From Gammaproteobacteria bacterium (GTDB lineage Bacteria > Pseudomonadota > Gammaproteobacteria > UBA9214), in the NCBI GenBank assembly GCA_020027635.1, contig JAHKKL010000046.1:1-9334 (forward strand): 9,334 nt of DNA. Direction: 5' to 3'. The position numbers and the translations under genes were made by a program. Positions 1-6,965 of the stretch are shown here, in pieces. Within the stretch, counting starts at the first letter, position 1; each line of letters starts with the position of its first letter. The notes under the pieces were generated by a model. It did no database searches and was not told where the DNA came from. It saw nothing but the letters and a program-made list of their open reading frames with translations.

Positions 1-110
1 GTCGCATCGCCGCCGTCGAGAAGCTGAAAGCCACCCACCGTGCCTCGCGGGCCGAACTCGACGCCCTGTTCGCCTCCCTCCAGCACCGCGCCTTCCGCGG
101 CGATTTGTGA
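1..110 (+). CDS. hsdS: Type I restriction-modification specificity subunit HsdS, C-terminal end (partial)
   Basis: This is an open frame (codons from base 3) running in from the left edge to TGA at 108-110, giving about 35 residues. The visible tail contains VEKLKATHRASRAELDALF and then ASLQHRAFRGDL. Charged helix followed by LFxSLQxRAFxGEL is the usual end of type I restriction specificity subunits, where the final coiled coil separates the two target-recognition domains and contacts HsdM. HsdS gives the HsdRMS complex its DNA target. Only the end is present, so neither the recognition domains nor completeness can be judged. It is on the same strand as the ATPase-protease pair that starts 107 bp later. 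Its last codons recur as a 29-bp exact repeat beyond that pair. The family call rests on a short but characteristic tail. Confidence 0.8.
   Translation, partial: RIAAVEKLKATHRASRAELDALFASLQHRAFRGDL
69..97 (+). repeat. 29-bp direct repeat, copy 1 (inside hsdS 3' end)
   Basis: Bases 69-97, starting TTCGCCTCCCTCCAGC, are identical to 3805-3833. In both copies the frame reads FASLQHRAFR, followed by G, then D or E, then L and a stop, so similarity continues a few codons beyond the exact match. Copy 1 is continuous with a genuine hsdS coding sequence on its left. Copy 2 is not. The two copies bracket the ietA-ietS pair. Confidence 0.9.
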
Positions 111-147
111 TTTTGAGAGCGATCTCTTGGGCTAACCTACCTGGCGA

Positions 148-176
148 TGGCAACATGCACAGCGGCCGCTTATACT
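148..176 (+). promoter_or_regulatory. Possible sigma-70 promoter for ietAS
   Basis: TATACT at 171-176 matches the -10 consensus at five of six positions. TGGCAA at 148-153 is a weak -35 (three of six) at 17-bp spacing. It lies between the hsdS stop and the ietA start, leaving a leader of about 35 bases. This is sequence match only; read-through from the restriction operon is also possible. Confidence 0.3.
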
Positions 177-217
177 GCAAGGTGTGTAATTCTCCTTCCT
201 CTCAATGAGCGTACCGA

Positions 218-1195
218 ATGGCGAGCGCTGAACAACTCAAGGCCCTGCTGCAATCGCATCTCGAAGGCGATGAGGCCCTATTTTTCTCGATCGCCATGCA
301 GTTGGCTGCCCATGAGGCGAAGCTGGGCCACGGGAAATTGGCCAAGGAGCTGCGCGAACTTATCGACATGGCCAAGGCACAACGTCAGCGGAATCAGAGC
401 CAGCCTATCCCCCTGGCAAAACCCCGAGGCGAGCTGACCGGGCTGCTTGCCGTCAGCTATCCCAAGCTCCGCATGGCGGATATGGTTCTCTCGCCGCTGG
501 TCGCCAAGAGACTCCAGCGGTTGATCAAGGAACACACCCAGATTCTGAAACTGCGTTCCCATGGGCTGGCGCCGCGCAAGAAGCTCTTGCTGGTGGGCCC
601 ACCCGGCACGGGCAAGACGCTCACCGCCTCGATCCTGGCCGGTGAACTCGGGTTGCCGCTCTTCGTGGTTCGGCTCGACAACCTGATGACGAAATTCATG
701 GGCGAAACGGCGGCCAAGCTCAGGTTGATTTTCGATGCGATCCAGCAGACGCGCGGCGTTTATCTGTTCGATGAGTTCGACAGCATCGGCTCCCAACGGG
801 GACTGACCAATGATGTCGGTGAGATCCGCCGAGTACTTAATAGTTTCCTGCAAATGGTCGAACAGGACGATTCCGACAGTCTCTTGATCGCCGCGACCAA
901 TCACCCCGAGCTACTCGACCGCGCGCTGTTTCGCCGATTCGACGACGTCATTGAATATCAGCTGCCCGACAAGGAAGAAATGGTCGCGACCCTAAAAACT
1001 AAATTGGCGACGTTCAAGACCGTGCGTATCCAGTGGAGCAAGGCCGCTGAGGCGGCAGCGGGTTTGAGCTTTGGCGACATTACCCGCGCCTGCGCGGATG
1101 CCATCAAGGATGTCATCATCCATGGCAGAGATAGCGTTACCCATGCGGATCTGCTGCGTGCCATCAAAGAACGCAAGGCAGTACCCCAGAAATAG
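218..1195 (+). CDS. ietA: AAA+ ATPase of an IetAS-type ATPase/subtilase pair
   Basis: This 325-residue AAA+ protein has a helical N-terminal part (about 1-85) and one ATPase core (about 90-310). Visible motifs are Walker A GPPGTGKT (127-134), Walker B LFDEFD (183-188, with D185 and E186), sensor-1 Asn228 in AATNHPELLD, and arginine-finger residues R239-R240 in ALFRRFD. All key residues for ATP hydrolysis are present. A 21-bp gap separates it from the subtilase gene, so they are probably co-transcribed. In the related pair on Ti plasmid pTiC58, the ATPase (IetA) acts as antitoxin to the subtilase (IetS). Antiphage activity has been reported for ietAS systems. That this pair works in the same way is inference from gene order and domains. 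No clear Shine-Dalgarno precedes ATG 218; I kept this start because it gives a normal N-terminus and no better in-frame start is obvious. Confidence 0.88.
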   Translation: MASAEQLKALLQSHLEGDEALFFSIAMQLAAHEAKLGHGKLAKELRELIDMAKAQRQRNQSQPIPLAKPRGELTGLLAVSYPKLRMADMVLSPLVAKRLQRLIKEHTQILKLRSHGLAPRKKLLLVGPPGTGKTLTASILAGELGLPLFVVRLDNLMTKFMGETAAKLRLIFDAIQQTRGVYLFDEFDSIGSQRGLTNDVGEIRRVLNSFLQMVEQDDSDSLLIAATNHPELLDRALFRRFDDVIEYQLPDKEEMVATLKTKLATFKTVRIQWSKAAEAAAGLSFGDITRACADAIKDVIIHGRDSVTHADLLRAIKERKAVPQK

Positions 1196-1216
1196 CAACC
1201 ACACAGAAACGAAACT

Positions 1217-3718
1217 ATGGCCGAACAAGGCAAGGATCGCTTACCCCATCTACTCGTTAGAGACACAGCCACCACCAGCCGCTATACCAGTCCTCGGGAC
1301 GGTCGCGGGCCCGGTCTGAATCTTCCCACAAGAAACCGGGCGCAACACGCTGAACACCTCATCCGGCAGATCGAACAAGCCCGGGAACAAGAAGCAAACA
1401 TCATTCAAGCGCAAAAGGCGTTTGGCCTGGATGCCGGCAATGGCATCTACATTTCCTTCGAGGACGAACCGAGCTTCGACCTGAAATTCGAGAGTCTCGA
1501 ATTTCAGCGCGGCGGCATCGAGTTGTGTTCCATCAAGCAAGTCGGTGAACAATCCATTGCGACGGTGTTCGTTCCGGAAGGCAAGCTCGCATACTTCCTG
1601 AACAAGATCAGTCAATACCGTGACGAAGAGATCACGCCCCAGGCGCCAAATAAACCCGCAAAACCGAGAAACAAAGATTTGGTCGAGAGCATTTCTGCCA
1701 TCAAGCTCGCCGCACTGCGTGAGCTATGGACGGACGATCCAGGGCTCTTTCCCAAAGACGATGAAAGCATCTGGTGGGAGGTCTGGCTGCGACATTCACG
1801 GAATGTGGATTATGAAGGCTTTCTGCGGCAGCACGCACCGCAACTGGAAATGACCGTAAACGAAGAGGCTATTCATTTCCTTGACCGAACCGTTCTGCTG
1901 GTTCGCGGCACCAAAGGGCAGATGACCCGTTCTGTCCATCTGTTGGGCTCCATTGCCGAAGTGCGAGGCGCGAAGGAAACCGCGACATTTTTCACCGGCA
2001 TGGATCGGGTCGAGCAAAGAGACTGGATGGATAACGCCTTGGCGCGCATGTCAGCGTTACCCGACGATGCCCCGAGTGTGTGCCTGCTGGATACGGGTCT
2101 GAATGAGCAACATCCATTGCTTCAGCCTGTCGCCGATCCCGCGGACTTGCATTCCTACAACAAACCCGACTGGGGCACCGATGATCGCTACGGCCACGGT
2201 ACGCCCATGGCCGGGTTAGCCGCCTACGGCGATCTTACCGAGCCCTTGGCGCACAACGGTCCCATTGAACTCACCCATAGGCTGGAGTCGGTGAAGATCA
2301 TGCCTGAGCCGGGCTTTCACAAGGACAGGCGGCTCTACGGCGCGATCACCCGTGAAAGTATCAGTCGTGTCGAAATCGATCCGAACCGCAAGCGCGTTTA
2401 TTGCATGGCGGTCACCACACCTGATGACCGGGATCGCGGCAGGCCCTCGTCCTGGTCGGCGACGGTGGATGCCTTGGCCTCGGGCTACGAGGATGAACAA
2501 AGCCGTCTCATCATTCTTTCGGCGGGCAATACCGATCCTGCCCAGCGGCACCGCTATCCGGACAGCAGTCTCACCGATGAAGTGCATGATCCGGGACAAG
2601 CCTGGAATGCATTGACCGTGGGTGGATTCACCGAAAAAGTGCAGTTGGACACGGCCCGATATCCCGGTTGGCAGCCCATTGCCCCAGAGGGTGACCTGGC
2701 TCCTTGCAGTTGTACCTCGATGGAGTGGGTAAAAAACTTGCCGATCAAACCAGAGATTGTCATGGAGGCCAGCAACATGGCGATCAGCCCGGTCGATGGC
2801 TCGGCTGATTACATTGATGATGCCTTGCAGTTGCTGAGTACGGGTCACCAATTTGCCTTGGGCAAACAGCTCATTTCCTTCGGAGACACCAGTGCGGCGG
2901 CGGCTCTCGCTTCACGGCTTGCCGCCAAGGTGCAGGGCCAGTATGCGGATTACTGGCCAGAGACCATTCGCGCGCTCATTGTTCATTCTGCACAATGGAC
3001 CGTGGCCATGAAGTCCCGTTTCCTACCTTTGCGTACACAAGAACATTACCGCCAGTTACTGCGCTACTGTGGGTACGGAGTTCCCAATACCGACGATTTA
3101 TTCTGGAGCACCCATAGCGCTTTGACCTTGATCGCTCAGGACGGCCTGCAACCTTTCTTCAAGGATGGCAGCCAGATCAAGACCCGCGATATCAACCTGC
3201 ATGCCCTGCCTTGGCCGACTGAAGTGTTGCAGGCACTACCTGAAGAGACCCAGGTGGAAATGAAAGTCACGGTTTCGTATTTCATCGAACCGAATCCAGG
3301 CGAGCGCGGTTGGACCAACAAGTACCGCTATGCTTCTCATGGGCTTAGATTCGACGTTCGCAGACCGTTGGAAAGCCTAGATGCTTTCCAACAACGCGTC
3401 AATCAACAGGCACGAGACGAGGAGTCCAGACCCAGCCGCCACACAGTCAAGGAATCCGGAAAATGGATTCTGGGCGAAAATCTACGGAAACTGGGCTCGA
3501 TACACTCCGATACTTGGCATGGCAGTGCAGCGGAGCTTGCCGAACGTGGGTATATCGCCGTGTATCCCGTGCTGGGCTGGTGGAAAGAACGCGCCAATTT
3601 GCAACGTTGGGGTAAACGCGCACGGTATGCGTTGATCGTTACCATTAAGACGCCCGGGGTCGAGACCGACATCTACACGCCTGTTGCGAACACGATTGCT
3701 GCGGAGGTAGTCGTATAA
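1217..3718 (+). CDS. ietS: Subtilisin-like (S8) serine protease of an IetAS-type pair
   Basis: This 833-residue protein has a central S8 protease domain (about 285-575). The catalytic triad is complete: Asp292 in LLDTGLN, His327 in GHGTPMAG, and Ser559 in GDTSAAAA. Asn438 in SAGNTD fits the oxyanion-hole residue. About 280 residues precede the catalytic domain, including a charged stretch (about 45-65) likely to form a coiled coil. About 260 residues follow it. I see no signal peptide or membrane segment, so the enzyme is probably cytoplasmic, unlike most secreted subtilases. That fits IetS, the toxin/effector protease paired with an AAA+ ATPase. Targets are not known from sequence. The start at 1217 lies 21 bp after the ATPase stop, with only a weak purine-rich stretch upstream. 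All active-site residues are intact and the frame is unbroken, so the gene appears functional. Confidence 0.88.
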   Translation: MAEQGKDRLPHLLVRDTATTSRYTSPRDGRGPGLNLPTRNRAQHAEHLIRQIEQAREQEANIIQAQKAFGLDAGNGIYISFEDEPSFDLKFESLEFQRGGIELCSIKQVGEQSIATVFVPEGKLAYFLNKISQYRDEEITPQAPNKPAKPRNKDLVESISAIKLAALRELWTDDPGLFPKDDESIWWEVWLRHSRNVDYEGFLRQHAPQLEMTVNEEAIHFLDRTVLLVRGTKGQMTRSVHLLGSIAEVRGAKETATFFTGMDRVEQRDWMDNALARMSALPDDAPSVCLLDTGLNEQHPLLQPVADPADLHSYNKPDWGTDDRYGHGTPMAGLAAYGDLTEPLAHNGPIELTHRLESVKIMPEPGFHKDRRLYGAITRESISRVEIDPNRKRVYCMAVTTPDDRDRGRPSSWSATVDALASGYEDEQSRLIILSAGNTDPAQRHRYPDSSLTDEVHDPGQAWNALTVGGFTEKVQLDTARYPGWQPIAPEGDLAPCSCTSMEWVKNLPIKPEIVMEASNMAISPVDGSADYIDDALQLLSTGHQFALGKQLISFGDTSAAAALASRLAAKVQGQYADYWPETIRALIVHSAQWTVAMKSRFLPLRTQEHYRQLLRYCGYGVPNTDDLFWSTHSALTLIAQDGLQPFFKDGSQIKTRDINLHALPWPTEVLQALPEETQVEMKVTVSYFIEPNPGERGWTNKYRYASHGLRFDVRRPLESLDAFQQRVNQQARDEESRPSRHTVKESGKWILGENLRKLGSIHSDTWHGSAAELAERGYIAVYPVLGWWKERANLQRWGKRARYALIVTIKTPGVETDIYTPVANTIAAEVVV

Positions 3719-3801
3719 ATCCGTTGCTCAGAGAGATTTGCCATTGCCTGCGTTCAGTTACCGGCGCTATGTGGATCGCCACAACCGCGATACAGAGCAA
3801 C

Positions 3802-3846
3802 CTCTTCGCCTCCCTCCAGCACCGCGCCTTCCGGGGAGAGCTGTAG
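3802..3846 (+). pseudogene. Orphan 3' end of hsdS (contains direct-repeat copy 2, 3805-3833)
   Basis: The frame reads LFASLQHRAFRGEL and stops at TAG 3844-3846. It matches the end of the hsdS gene at the left edge: 29 bp are identical, then Asp is replaced by Glu in the last residues. The frame stays open upstream back to the ietS stop, but that sequence does not resemble HsdS, so homology begins abruptly at 3802-3805. This is what remains when a gene's 3' end is displaced by DNA entering there, or when two hsdS alleles recombine at their shared ends. It is not expected to be expressed as a useful protein. Confidence 0.75.
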
Positions 3847-3885
3847 TCATGCCCGCCTTGTCGTCGCCAAGCAGGCTGAGCTTGG

Positions 3886-3909
3886 TTTAGGAAAGGTCGG
3901 TTTCCTAAA
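3886..3909. repeat. Perfect 9-bp-arm palindrome with 6-bp loop
   Basis: TTTAGGAAA (3886-3894) and TTTCCTAAA (3901-3909) are exact reverse complements around GGTCGG. No T-run follows on either strand, so a rho-independent terminator is unlikely. An operator or a recombinase-binding site is possible. Confidence 0.65.
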
Positions 3910-3926
3910 ATAGTGCGCACCGCTCA

Positions 3927-4023
3927 TTTAGGTTGTTGGCCCACGCCTTGAGGCTCTCTCGCGTCGCTGCGTTCCGATCCTTCCACGGCCTCGAGATCCC
4001 GTCTCAAACGTCGCGAACCTAAA
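3927..4023. repeat. 8-bp inverted pair enclosing a 97-bp segment
   Basis: TTTAGGTT (3927-3934) and AACCTAAA (4016-4023) are exact reverse complements. Inside, TTGAGGC and GTCTCAA give a second, imperfect pairing. The core is GC-rich while the arms are AT-rich. This resembles a small terminal-inverted-repeat element or a structured recombination site. No target duplication is obvious. Confidence 0.4.
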
Positions 4024-4037
4024 ATAAGGATGCCTGC

Positions 4038-4066
4038 TTGCGTCCATAATGAAGGCTGCCTATCAT
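4038..4066 (+). promoter_or_regulatory. Possible sigma-70 promoter for fic
   Basis: TTGCGT (4038-4043) and TATCAT (4061-4066) are separated by 17 bp. The -10 matches consensus at five of six positions and the -35 at three. Transcription would begin about 35 bases before the fic ATG. Motif match only. Confidence 0.33.
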
Positions 4067-4106
4067 AAGGACCGCTTTCTGACCCATACACAAGGGAGCT
4101 TGAGGC

Positions 4107-5282
4107 ATGGCTGGGGAATCAAAGGTATCAACGCGAGCCGGACGGTATATCAGCCAGCCGACTGGGTACCGAGCCTTTGTGCCGGCGCCGCTGCCTCCGG
4201 TGCCTGCCCTGGAACTGACCGGGGAGCTGCCGGGACTGCTGTCGGCGGCCGACCGGGCGCTCGGGCGGCTCGATGGGTCGGTGCTGACGCTGCCGAATCC
4301 CGACCTCTTCGTCTTCATGTATGTGCGGAAGGAGGCGGTGCTCTCCAGCCAGATTGAAGGAACACAGAGTTCGCTGCAGGACTTGCTGGCTGCCGAGGCA
4401 CAGTTGTTCGACCAGAATCTGCCACGCGATGTGGACGAGGTGGTCAATTACGTGCGTGCGATGAAGCAAGGATTGGTGCGGCTTCCCGACCTGCCGGTGT
4501 CGGTGCGGTTGATTCGCGAGATCCACGCCGAGCTGATGCGTGGCGTGCGTGGTGGCCGGCTGCAACCTGGCGAGCTGCGCACGAGCCAGAACTGGATCGG
4601 CCCCGCCGGGTGCACACTGACGACGGCGACGTTTGTTCCGCCCCCCCCTCACGCGGTGCCCGAAGCCCTCGGTGAGCTGGAGCAGTTCATTCATCAGGAG
4701 GATGGCCTGCCTCCGCTGGTGAAGATCGCGCTCACCCATGTGCAGTTCGAGACGATTCATCCGTTTCTCGACGGCAACGGACGTGTTGGGCGTCTGCTGA
4801 TCACCTTCCTGCTCACCGAGCGCGGTGTGCTGCACAAGCCGGTGCTGTACCTCTCGCACTTTTTCAAGCAACACCGGCAGGAGTATTACGAGCACCTGCA
4901 GGCCGTGCGTGACCACGGCGCCTGGGAGGCGTGGCTGGCATTCTTCCTTCGAGGAGTCATCGAGGTTGCCGGCGAGGCGGCGGAAACAGCCCGGCGCATC
5001 CTGGTGCTGCGCGAGCAGCACCGCAGTGCGATTACCGCGCAACTTGGCCGCGCCGCCGGCAATGGGCACAAGGTGCTGGAGTCACTATTTGACCGCCCGA
5101 TCGTCGGGGTCAACGACGTGAAAGCCATGACCGGCACGACCTACTCTGCGGCCAACAGCCTTGTGTCGCGGCTGGCCGAATTGGGCGTACTCAGCGAAAT
5201 GACCGGAAATGCCCGCAACCGGCGCTTCCGCTACGCGCCCTATATCGCGCTGTTCACCGACATCGCGCCTGAGAGGCTGTGA
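4107..5282 (+). CDS. Fic-domain protein adenylyltransferase (class II, self-inhibited) with C-terminal winged-helix region
   Basis: This 391-residue Fic protein carries the catalytic motif HPFLDGNGRVGR at 218-229, with catalytic His218 and acidic Asp222. Fic enzymes of this type usually transfer AMP from ATP to a protein hydroxyl. An inhibitory motif of the form S/T-xxx-E-G/N lies N-terminal to the Fic core: Ser80 to Gly85 with Glu84. That defines class II Fic proteins, which inhibit themselves in cis and need no separate antitoxin. The layout is a Fic N-terminal domain (about 30-125), the Fic core (about 130-260), and a helical or winged-helix tail (about 310-380) that could bind DNA. The start is supported by AAGGGAG at 4092-4098, eight bases before ATG. 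The last two codons and the stop come from the left inverted repeat of the adjoining IS. The ancestral protein probably ended a few residues later. The conserved domains are untouched, so it is probably active. The target is unknown. Confidence 0.9.
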   Translation: MAGESKVSTRAGRYISQPTGYRAFVPAPLPPVPALELTGELPGLLSAADRALGRLDGSVLTLPNPDLFVFMYVRKEAVLSSQIEGTQSSLQDLLAAEAQLFDQNLPRDVDEVVNYVRAMKQGLVRLPDLPVSVRLIREIHAELMRGVRGGRLQPGELRTSQNWIGPAGCTLTTATFVPPPPHAVPEALGELEQFIHQEDGLPPLVKIALTHVQFETIHPFLDGNGRVGRLLITFLLTERGVLHKPVLYLSHFFKQHRQEYYEHLQAVRDHGAWEAWLAFFLRGVIEVAGEAAETARRILVLREQHRSAITAQLGRAAGNGHKVLESLFDRPIVGVNDVKAMTGTTYSAANSLVSRLAELGVLSEMTGNARNRRFRYAPYIALFTDIAPERL

Positions 5283-5283
5283 A
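5272..5283 (+). repeat. Left terminal inverted repeat of the IS1182-family element
   Basis: AGAGGCTGTGAA here matches the reverse complement of 6882-6893 (AGAGGTTGTGAA) at 11 of 12 positions. Weaker similarity extends about five bases outward. The fic stop codon TGA (5280-5282) lies within this repeat. Confidence 0.7.
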
Positions 5284-5362
5284 AAAACCTCCTGGGACAG
5301 GGGAATGATCAGAAAGGAGCGGGTAAAATAGCGGGAACAAAACTGAAGCAACGGTATCTCCC

Positions 5363-6742
5363 ATGACAGACGAAGCACCCACCTCTTTATTTGAAGAAGA
5401 GCCAGATCTCGCAAGACAAGGTACGCCACCGGTGAAGGCGATAGCGGCCAGCGTAGCGCGGGTGTTGATGCCGAACCGGGCGCAAATCGAATTGCGGGCG
5501 AGCGATCTGGAGTCGCTGTTGCCGGAAGGGCACCGGGCGCGGATCGTGTGGGCCTATGTGGAGCAGGCGGATTTGAGCCGGATGTATGCCGAGATCAAAG
5601 CCCTGGAAGGTGGAAGCGGTCGGACACCGATCGCGCCGGAGATTTTGTTCGCGTTGTGGCTCTACGCCACGGTGGAGTGTGTGGGTAGTGCCCGGGCGAT
5701 TGTGCGGCTGACGCAGGACCACGACGCCTACCGATGGATTTGTGGCGGGGTGCAGGTGAACTACCATACCCTGTCGGATTTCCGGGGGGAACACGGCGCG
5801 GCATTGGATGGGTTACTGACGGACAGCGTGGCGGCCTTGCTGGTCGTTGGAGCGGTCAAACTCAAGCGGGTCGCGCAGGACGGGATGCGGGTACGAGCCA
5901 GTGCGGGGGCGTCTTCGTTTCGACGTCGAGGGACCCTGGAGCGTTGCCTGGAGGAGGCGCGGGCACAAGTGGAAACCCTCAAGCAACAGATCGAAGATGA
6001 CCCCGGCGCCCTGACACGCAGGCAACAAGCGGCGCGGGAGCGGGCGATTCACGAGCGCCAAGAACGGATTGAAAAGGCCGTGAAGCGACTGCCGGAGCTG
6101 GAGAAGCTCAAAGAAAAATCGGGCAAGAAGGCGGAGGAAGCACGGGCCTCCAGCACCGATGCTGAAGCCACGGTGATGAAGATGGGCGATGGCGGGTTCC
6201 GGCCGGCCTACAACGCCCAATATGCGACGGATACGGAAAGTCAGGTGATCGTGGGCGTTGAGGTAGTGACGGTGGGCAGCGACATGGGACAACTGGCGCC
6301 GATGGTCGAGCAAGTCACCGAACGGTGCGGGGAGAGTCCGGAGCAGTGGCTGGTGGATGGCGGCTATCCGGCCCATGCGCAGCTGGACACGGTGGTGGAG
6401 AACACCTGCGTTTACGCGCCGGTGCCGAAGCCGAAAGACGAAGCCATCGACCCGCACGCACCGAAACCCGGAGACAGCGAAGCGGTGGCCGCCTGGCGAA
6501 AACGGATGGGGACGGAGGAAGCCAAGGCCCTCTACAAAGATCGGGCGGCGAGCGCCGAATGCGTCAATGCCTTAGCGCGAGAACGCGGCTTGACCCGGTT
6601 GCGGGTGCGCGGCAAAAGCAAAGTTCGTAGCGTACTGCTGCTCCATGCGTTGGCACACAACCTGATGCGCAGCTTCGCCCTGGCGCCCGAGTTGCTCGGG
6701 CTAGGGACAGGTGCGCCCGAAGTGGCGGAAATGACCGGATAA
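5363..6742 (+). CDS. IS1182-family DDE transposase
   Basis: This 459-residue transposase is encoded by the IS. The N-terminal part (about 40-150) has the conserved helical DUF772-type region, with IAPEILFALWLYATVE and NYHTLSDFRGEH. The catalytic triad is placed at Asp173 (QDGMRVRASAG), Asp332 (LVDGGY) and Glu399 (SAECVNA). Between the first and second Asp lies a long charged coiled-coil insertion (about 190-275), typical of IS1182 proteins. The C-terminus (VRGKSKVRSVLLLHALAHNLMR) is also family-typical. The frame is unbroken and all catalytic residues are present. The start at 5363 has no strong ribosome-binding site, which is common in IS genes and limits expression. Gene-free DNA is about 80 bp on the left and 150 bp on the right. 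Confidence 0.92.
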   Translation: MTDEAPTSLFEEEPDLARQGTPPVKAIAASVARVLMPNRAQIELRASDLESLLPEGHRARIVWAYVEQADLSRMYAEIKALEGGSGRTPIAPEILFALWLYATVECVGSARAIVRLTQDHDAYRWICGGVQVNYHTLSDFRGEHGAALDGLLTDSVAALLVVGAVKLKRVAQDGMRVRASAGASSFRRRGTLERCLEEARAQVETLKQQIEDDPGALTRRQQAARERAIHERQERIEKAVKRLPELEKLKEKSGKKAEEARASSTDAEATVMKMGDGGFRPAYNAQYATDTESQVIVGVEVVTVGSDMGQLAPMVEQVTERCGESPEQWLVDGGYPAHAQLDTVVENTCVYAPVPKPKDEAIDPHAPKPGDSEAVAAWRKRMGTEEAKALYKDRAASAECVNALARERGLTRLRVRGKSKVRSVLLLHALAHNLMRSFALAPELLGLGTGAPEVAEMTG

Positions 6743-6752
6743 CGGGGCACAA

Positions 6753-6802
6753 AGCCCTCGAGACGAGTCGTTTGGAGAGAATTCGCGGGTTTTGCGAGGG
6801 CT
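6753..6802. repeat. 8-bp inverted repeat in the right non-coding arm of the IS
   Basis: AGCCCTCG (6753-6760) and CGAGGGCT (6795-6802) are exact reverse complements with a 34-bp loop, starting 11 bp after the transposase stop. It could form a hairpin at the end of the transposase mRNA. There is no T-run, so a classical terminator is not supported. Confidence 0.45.
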
Positions 6803-6881
6803 ATGGCGAAATTCCACCCTCGGTTGTCTCACCGGCGGTGGTATCCCCTCTCGGTGGCTTATCGCCGCGAATATCGAAAAA

Positions 6882-6893
6882 TTCACAACCTCT
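6882..6893 (-). repeat. Right terminal inverted repeat of the IS1182-family element
   Basis: Read on the minus strand this is AGAGGTTGTGAA, one mismatch from the left end at 5272-5283. An A/T-rich run follows on the inner side in both ends. Confidence 0.7.
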
Positions 6894-6914
6894 GAGCCGT
6901 ATCGAGGTCATTAA
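6893..6914 (+). pseudogene. Displaced original 3' end of fic
   Basis: If the IS and one copy of the flanking TGA are removed, fic reads from ...TDIAPE straight into PYRGH and stops at TAA 6912-6914. This would give a 394-residue protein instead of 391. In-frame continuity across the junction supports both the IS boundaries and the idea that this fragment is the ancestral tail. It is a reconstruction and no empty site is available here. Confidence 0.55.
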
Positions 6915-6946
6915 TATTGCTAGGAAGTGAGTTGCGACAACGCATC

Positions 6947-6965
6947 AGCAATTTCAGGAATTGCT
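6947..6965 (-). terminator. Hairpin just downstream of the EPS operon's last gene
   Basis: AGCAATT (6947-6953) and AATTGCT (6959-6965) are exact reverse complements around a 5-base loop. The hairpin ends one base beyond the stop codon of the BY-kinase-like gene. The stem is A/T-rich and no U-run follows, so it may protect the mRNA end rather than terminate transcription. It lies where the EPS genes and fic converge. Confidence 0.35.

Larger units (their letters stand above)
3719..4106. other. Non-coding junction between ietS and fic (388 bp)
   Basis: No convincing gene lies here. In order it holds about 80 bp without recognisable content, the orphan hsdS 3' end (3802-3846), a perfect 9-bp-stem palindrome (3886-3909), an 8-bp inverted pair enclosing a GC-rich core (3927-4023), a repeated ATAAGGA (4024-4030 and 4065-4071) and a possible fic promoter. 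The hexamer TTTAGG or its complement CCTAAA occurs four times between 3886 and 4023, with CCTAAAATA repeated directly (3904-3912 and 4018-4026). It looks like a recombination junction rather than an ordinary intergenic spacer, which is inference. Confidence 0.6.
5273..6892 (+). mobile_element. IS1182-family insertion sequence, apparently complete (about 1.62 kb)
   Basis: It consists of one full-length DDE transposase gene between matching terminal inverted repeats. Ends are placed at GAGGCTGTG on the left and CACAACCTC on the right, giving about 1620 bp, within the usual size for this family. TGA directly flanks both ends (5270-5272 and 6893-6895), consistent with a 3-bp target duplication. 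However, the outer sequence is also partly palindromic, so the exact ends may be off by a few bases. The element sits in the last codons of fic, in the same orientation as fic. The intact transposase and well-matched ends suggest recent insertion. Confidence 0.82.

Noticed and set aside
2216..2851. Open frame on the minus strand opposite the subtilase gene
   Set aside because: It overlaps the catalytic domain of ietS, including the region around Asn438, and has no recognisable motif. It is a shadow frame.
3886..3909. Rho-independent terminator for ietAS
   Set aside because: The stem is good but A/T-rich at the base, and no T-run follows on either strand.
3927..4023. Integron attC site
   Set aside because: The inverted arms are TTTAGGTT/AACCTAAA and do not fit the RYYYAAC/GTTRRRY core sites. 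No integron integrase or cassette array is present.
4128..5069. Long open frame (313 codons) on the minus strand opposite fic
   Set aside because: It lies antisense to a gene with clear Fic motifs. Its translation is rich in Arg/Gln/His and shows no domain, as expected from a high-GC shadow frame.
5813..6457. Open frame on the minus strand opposite the transposase
   Set aside because: It is antisense to the DDE catalytic region. Its His/Arg/Leu-rich composition without motifs points to a shadow frame.
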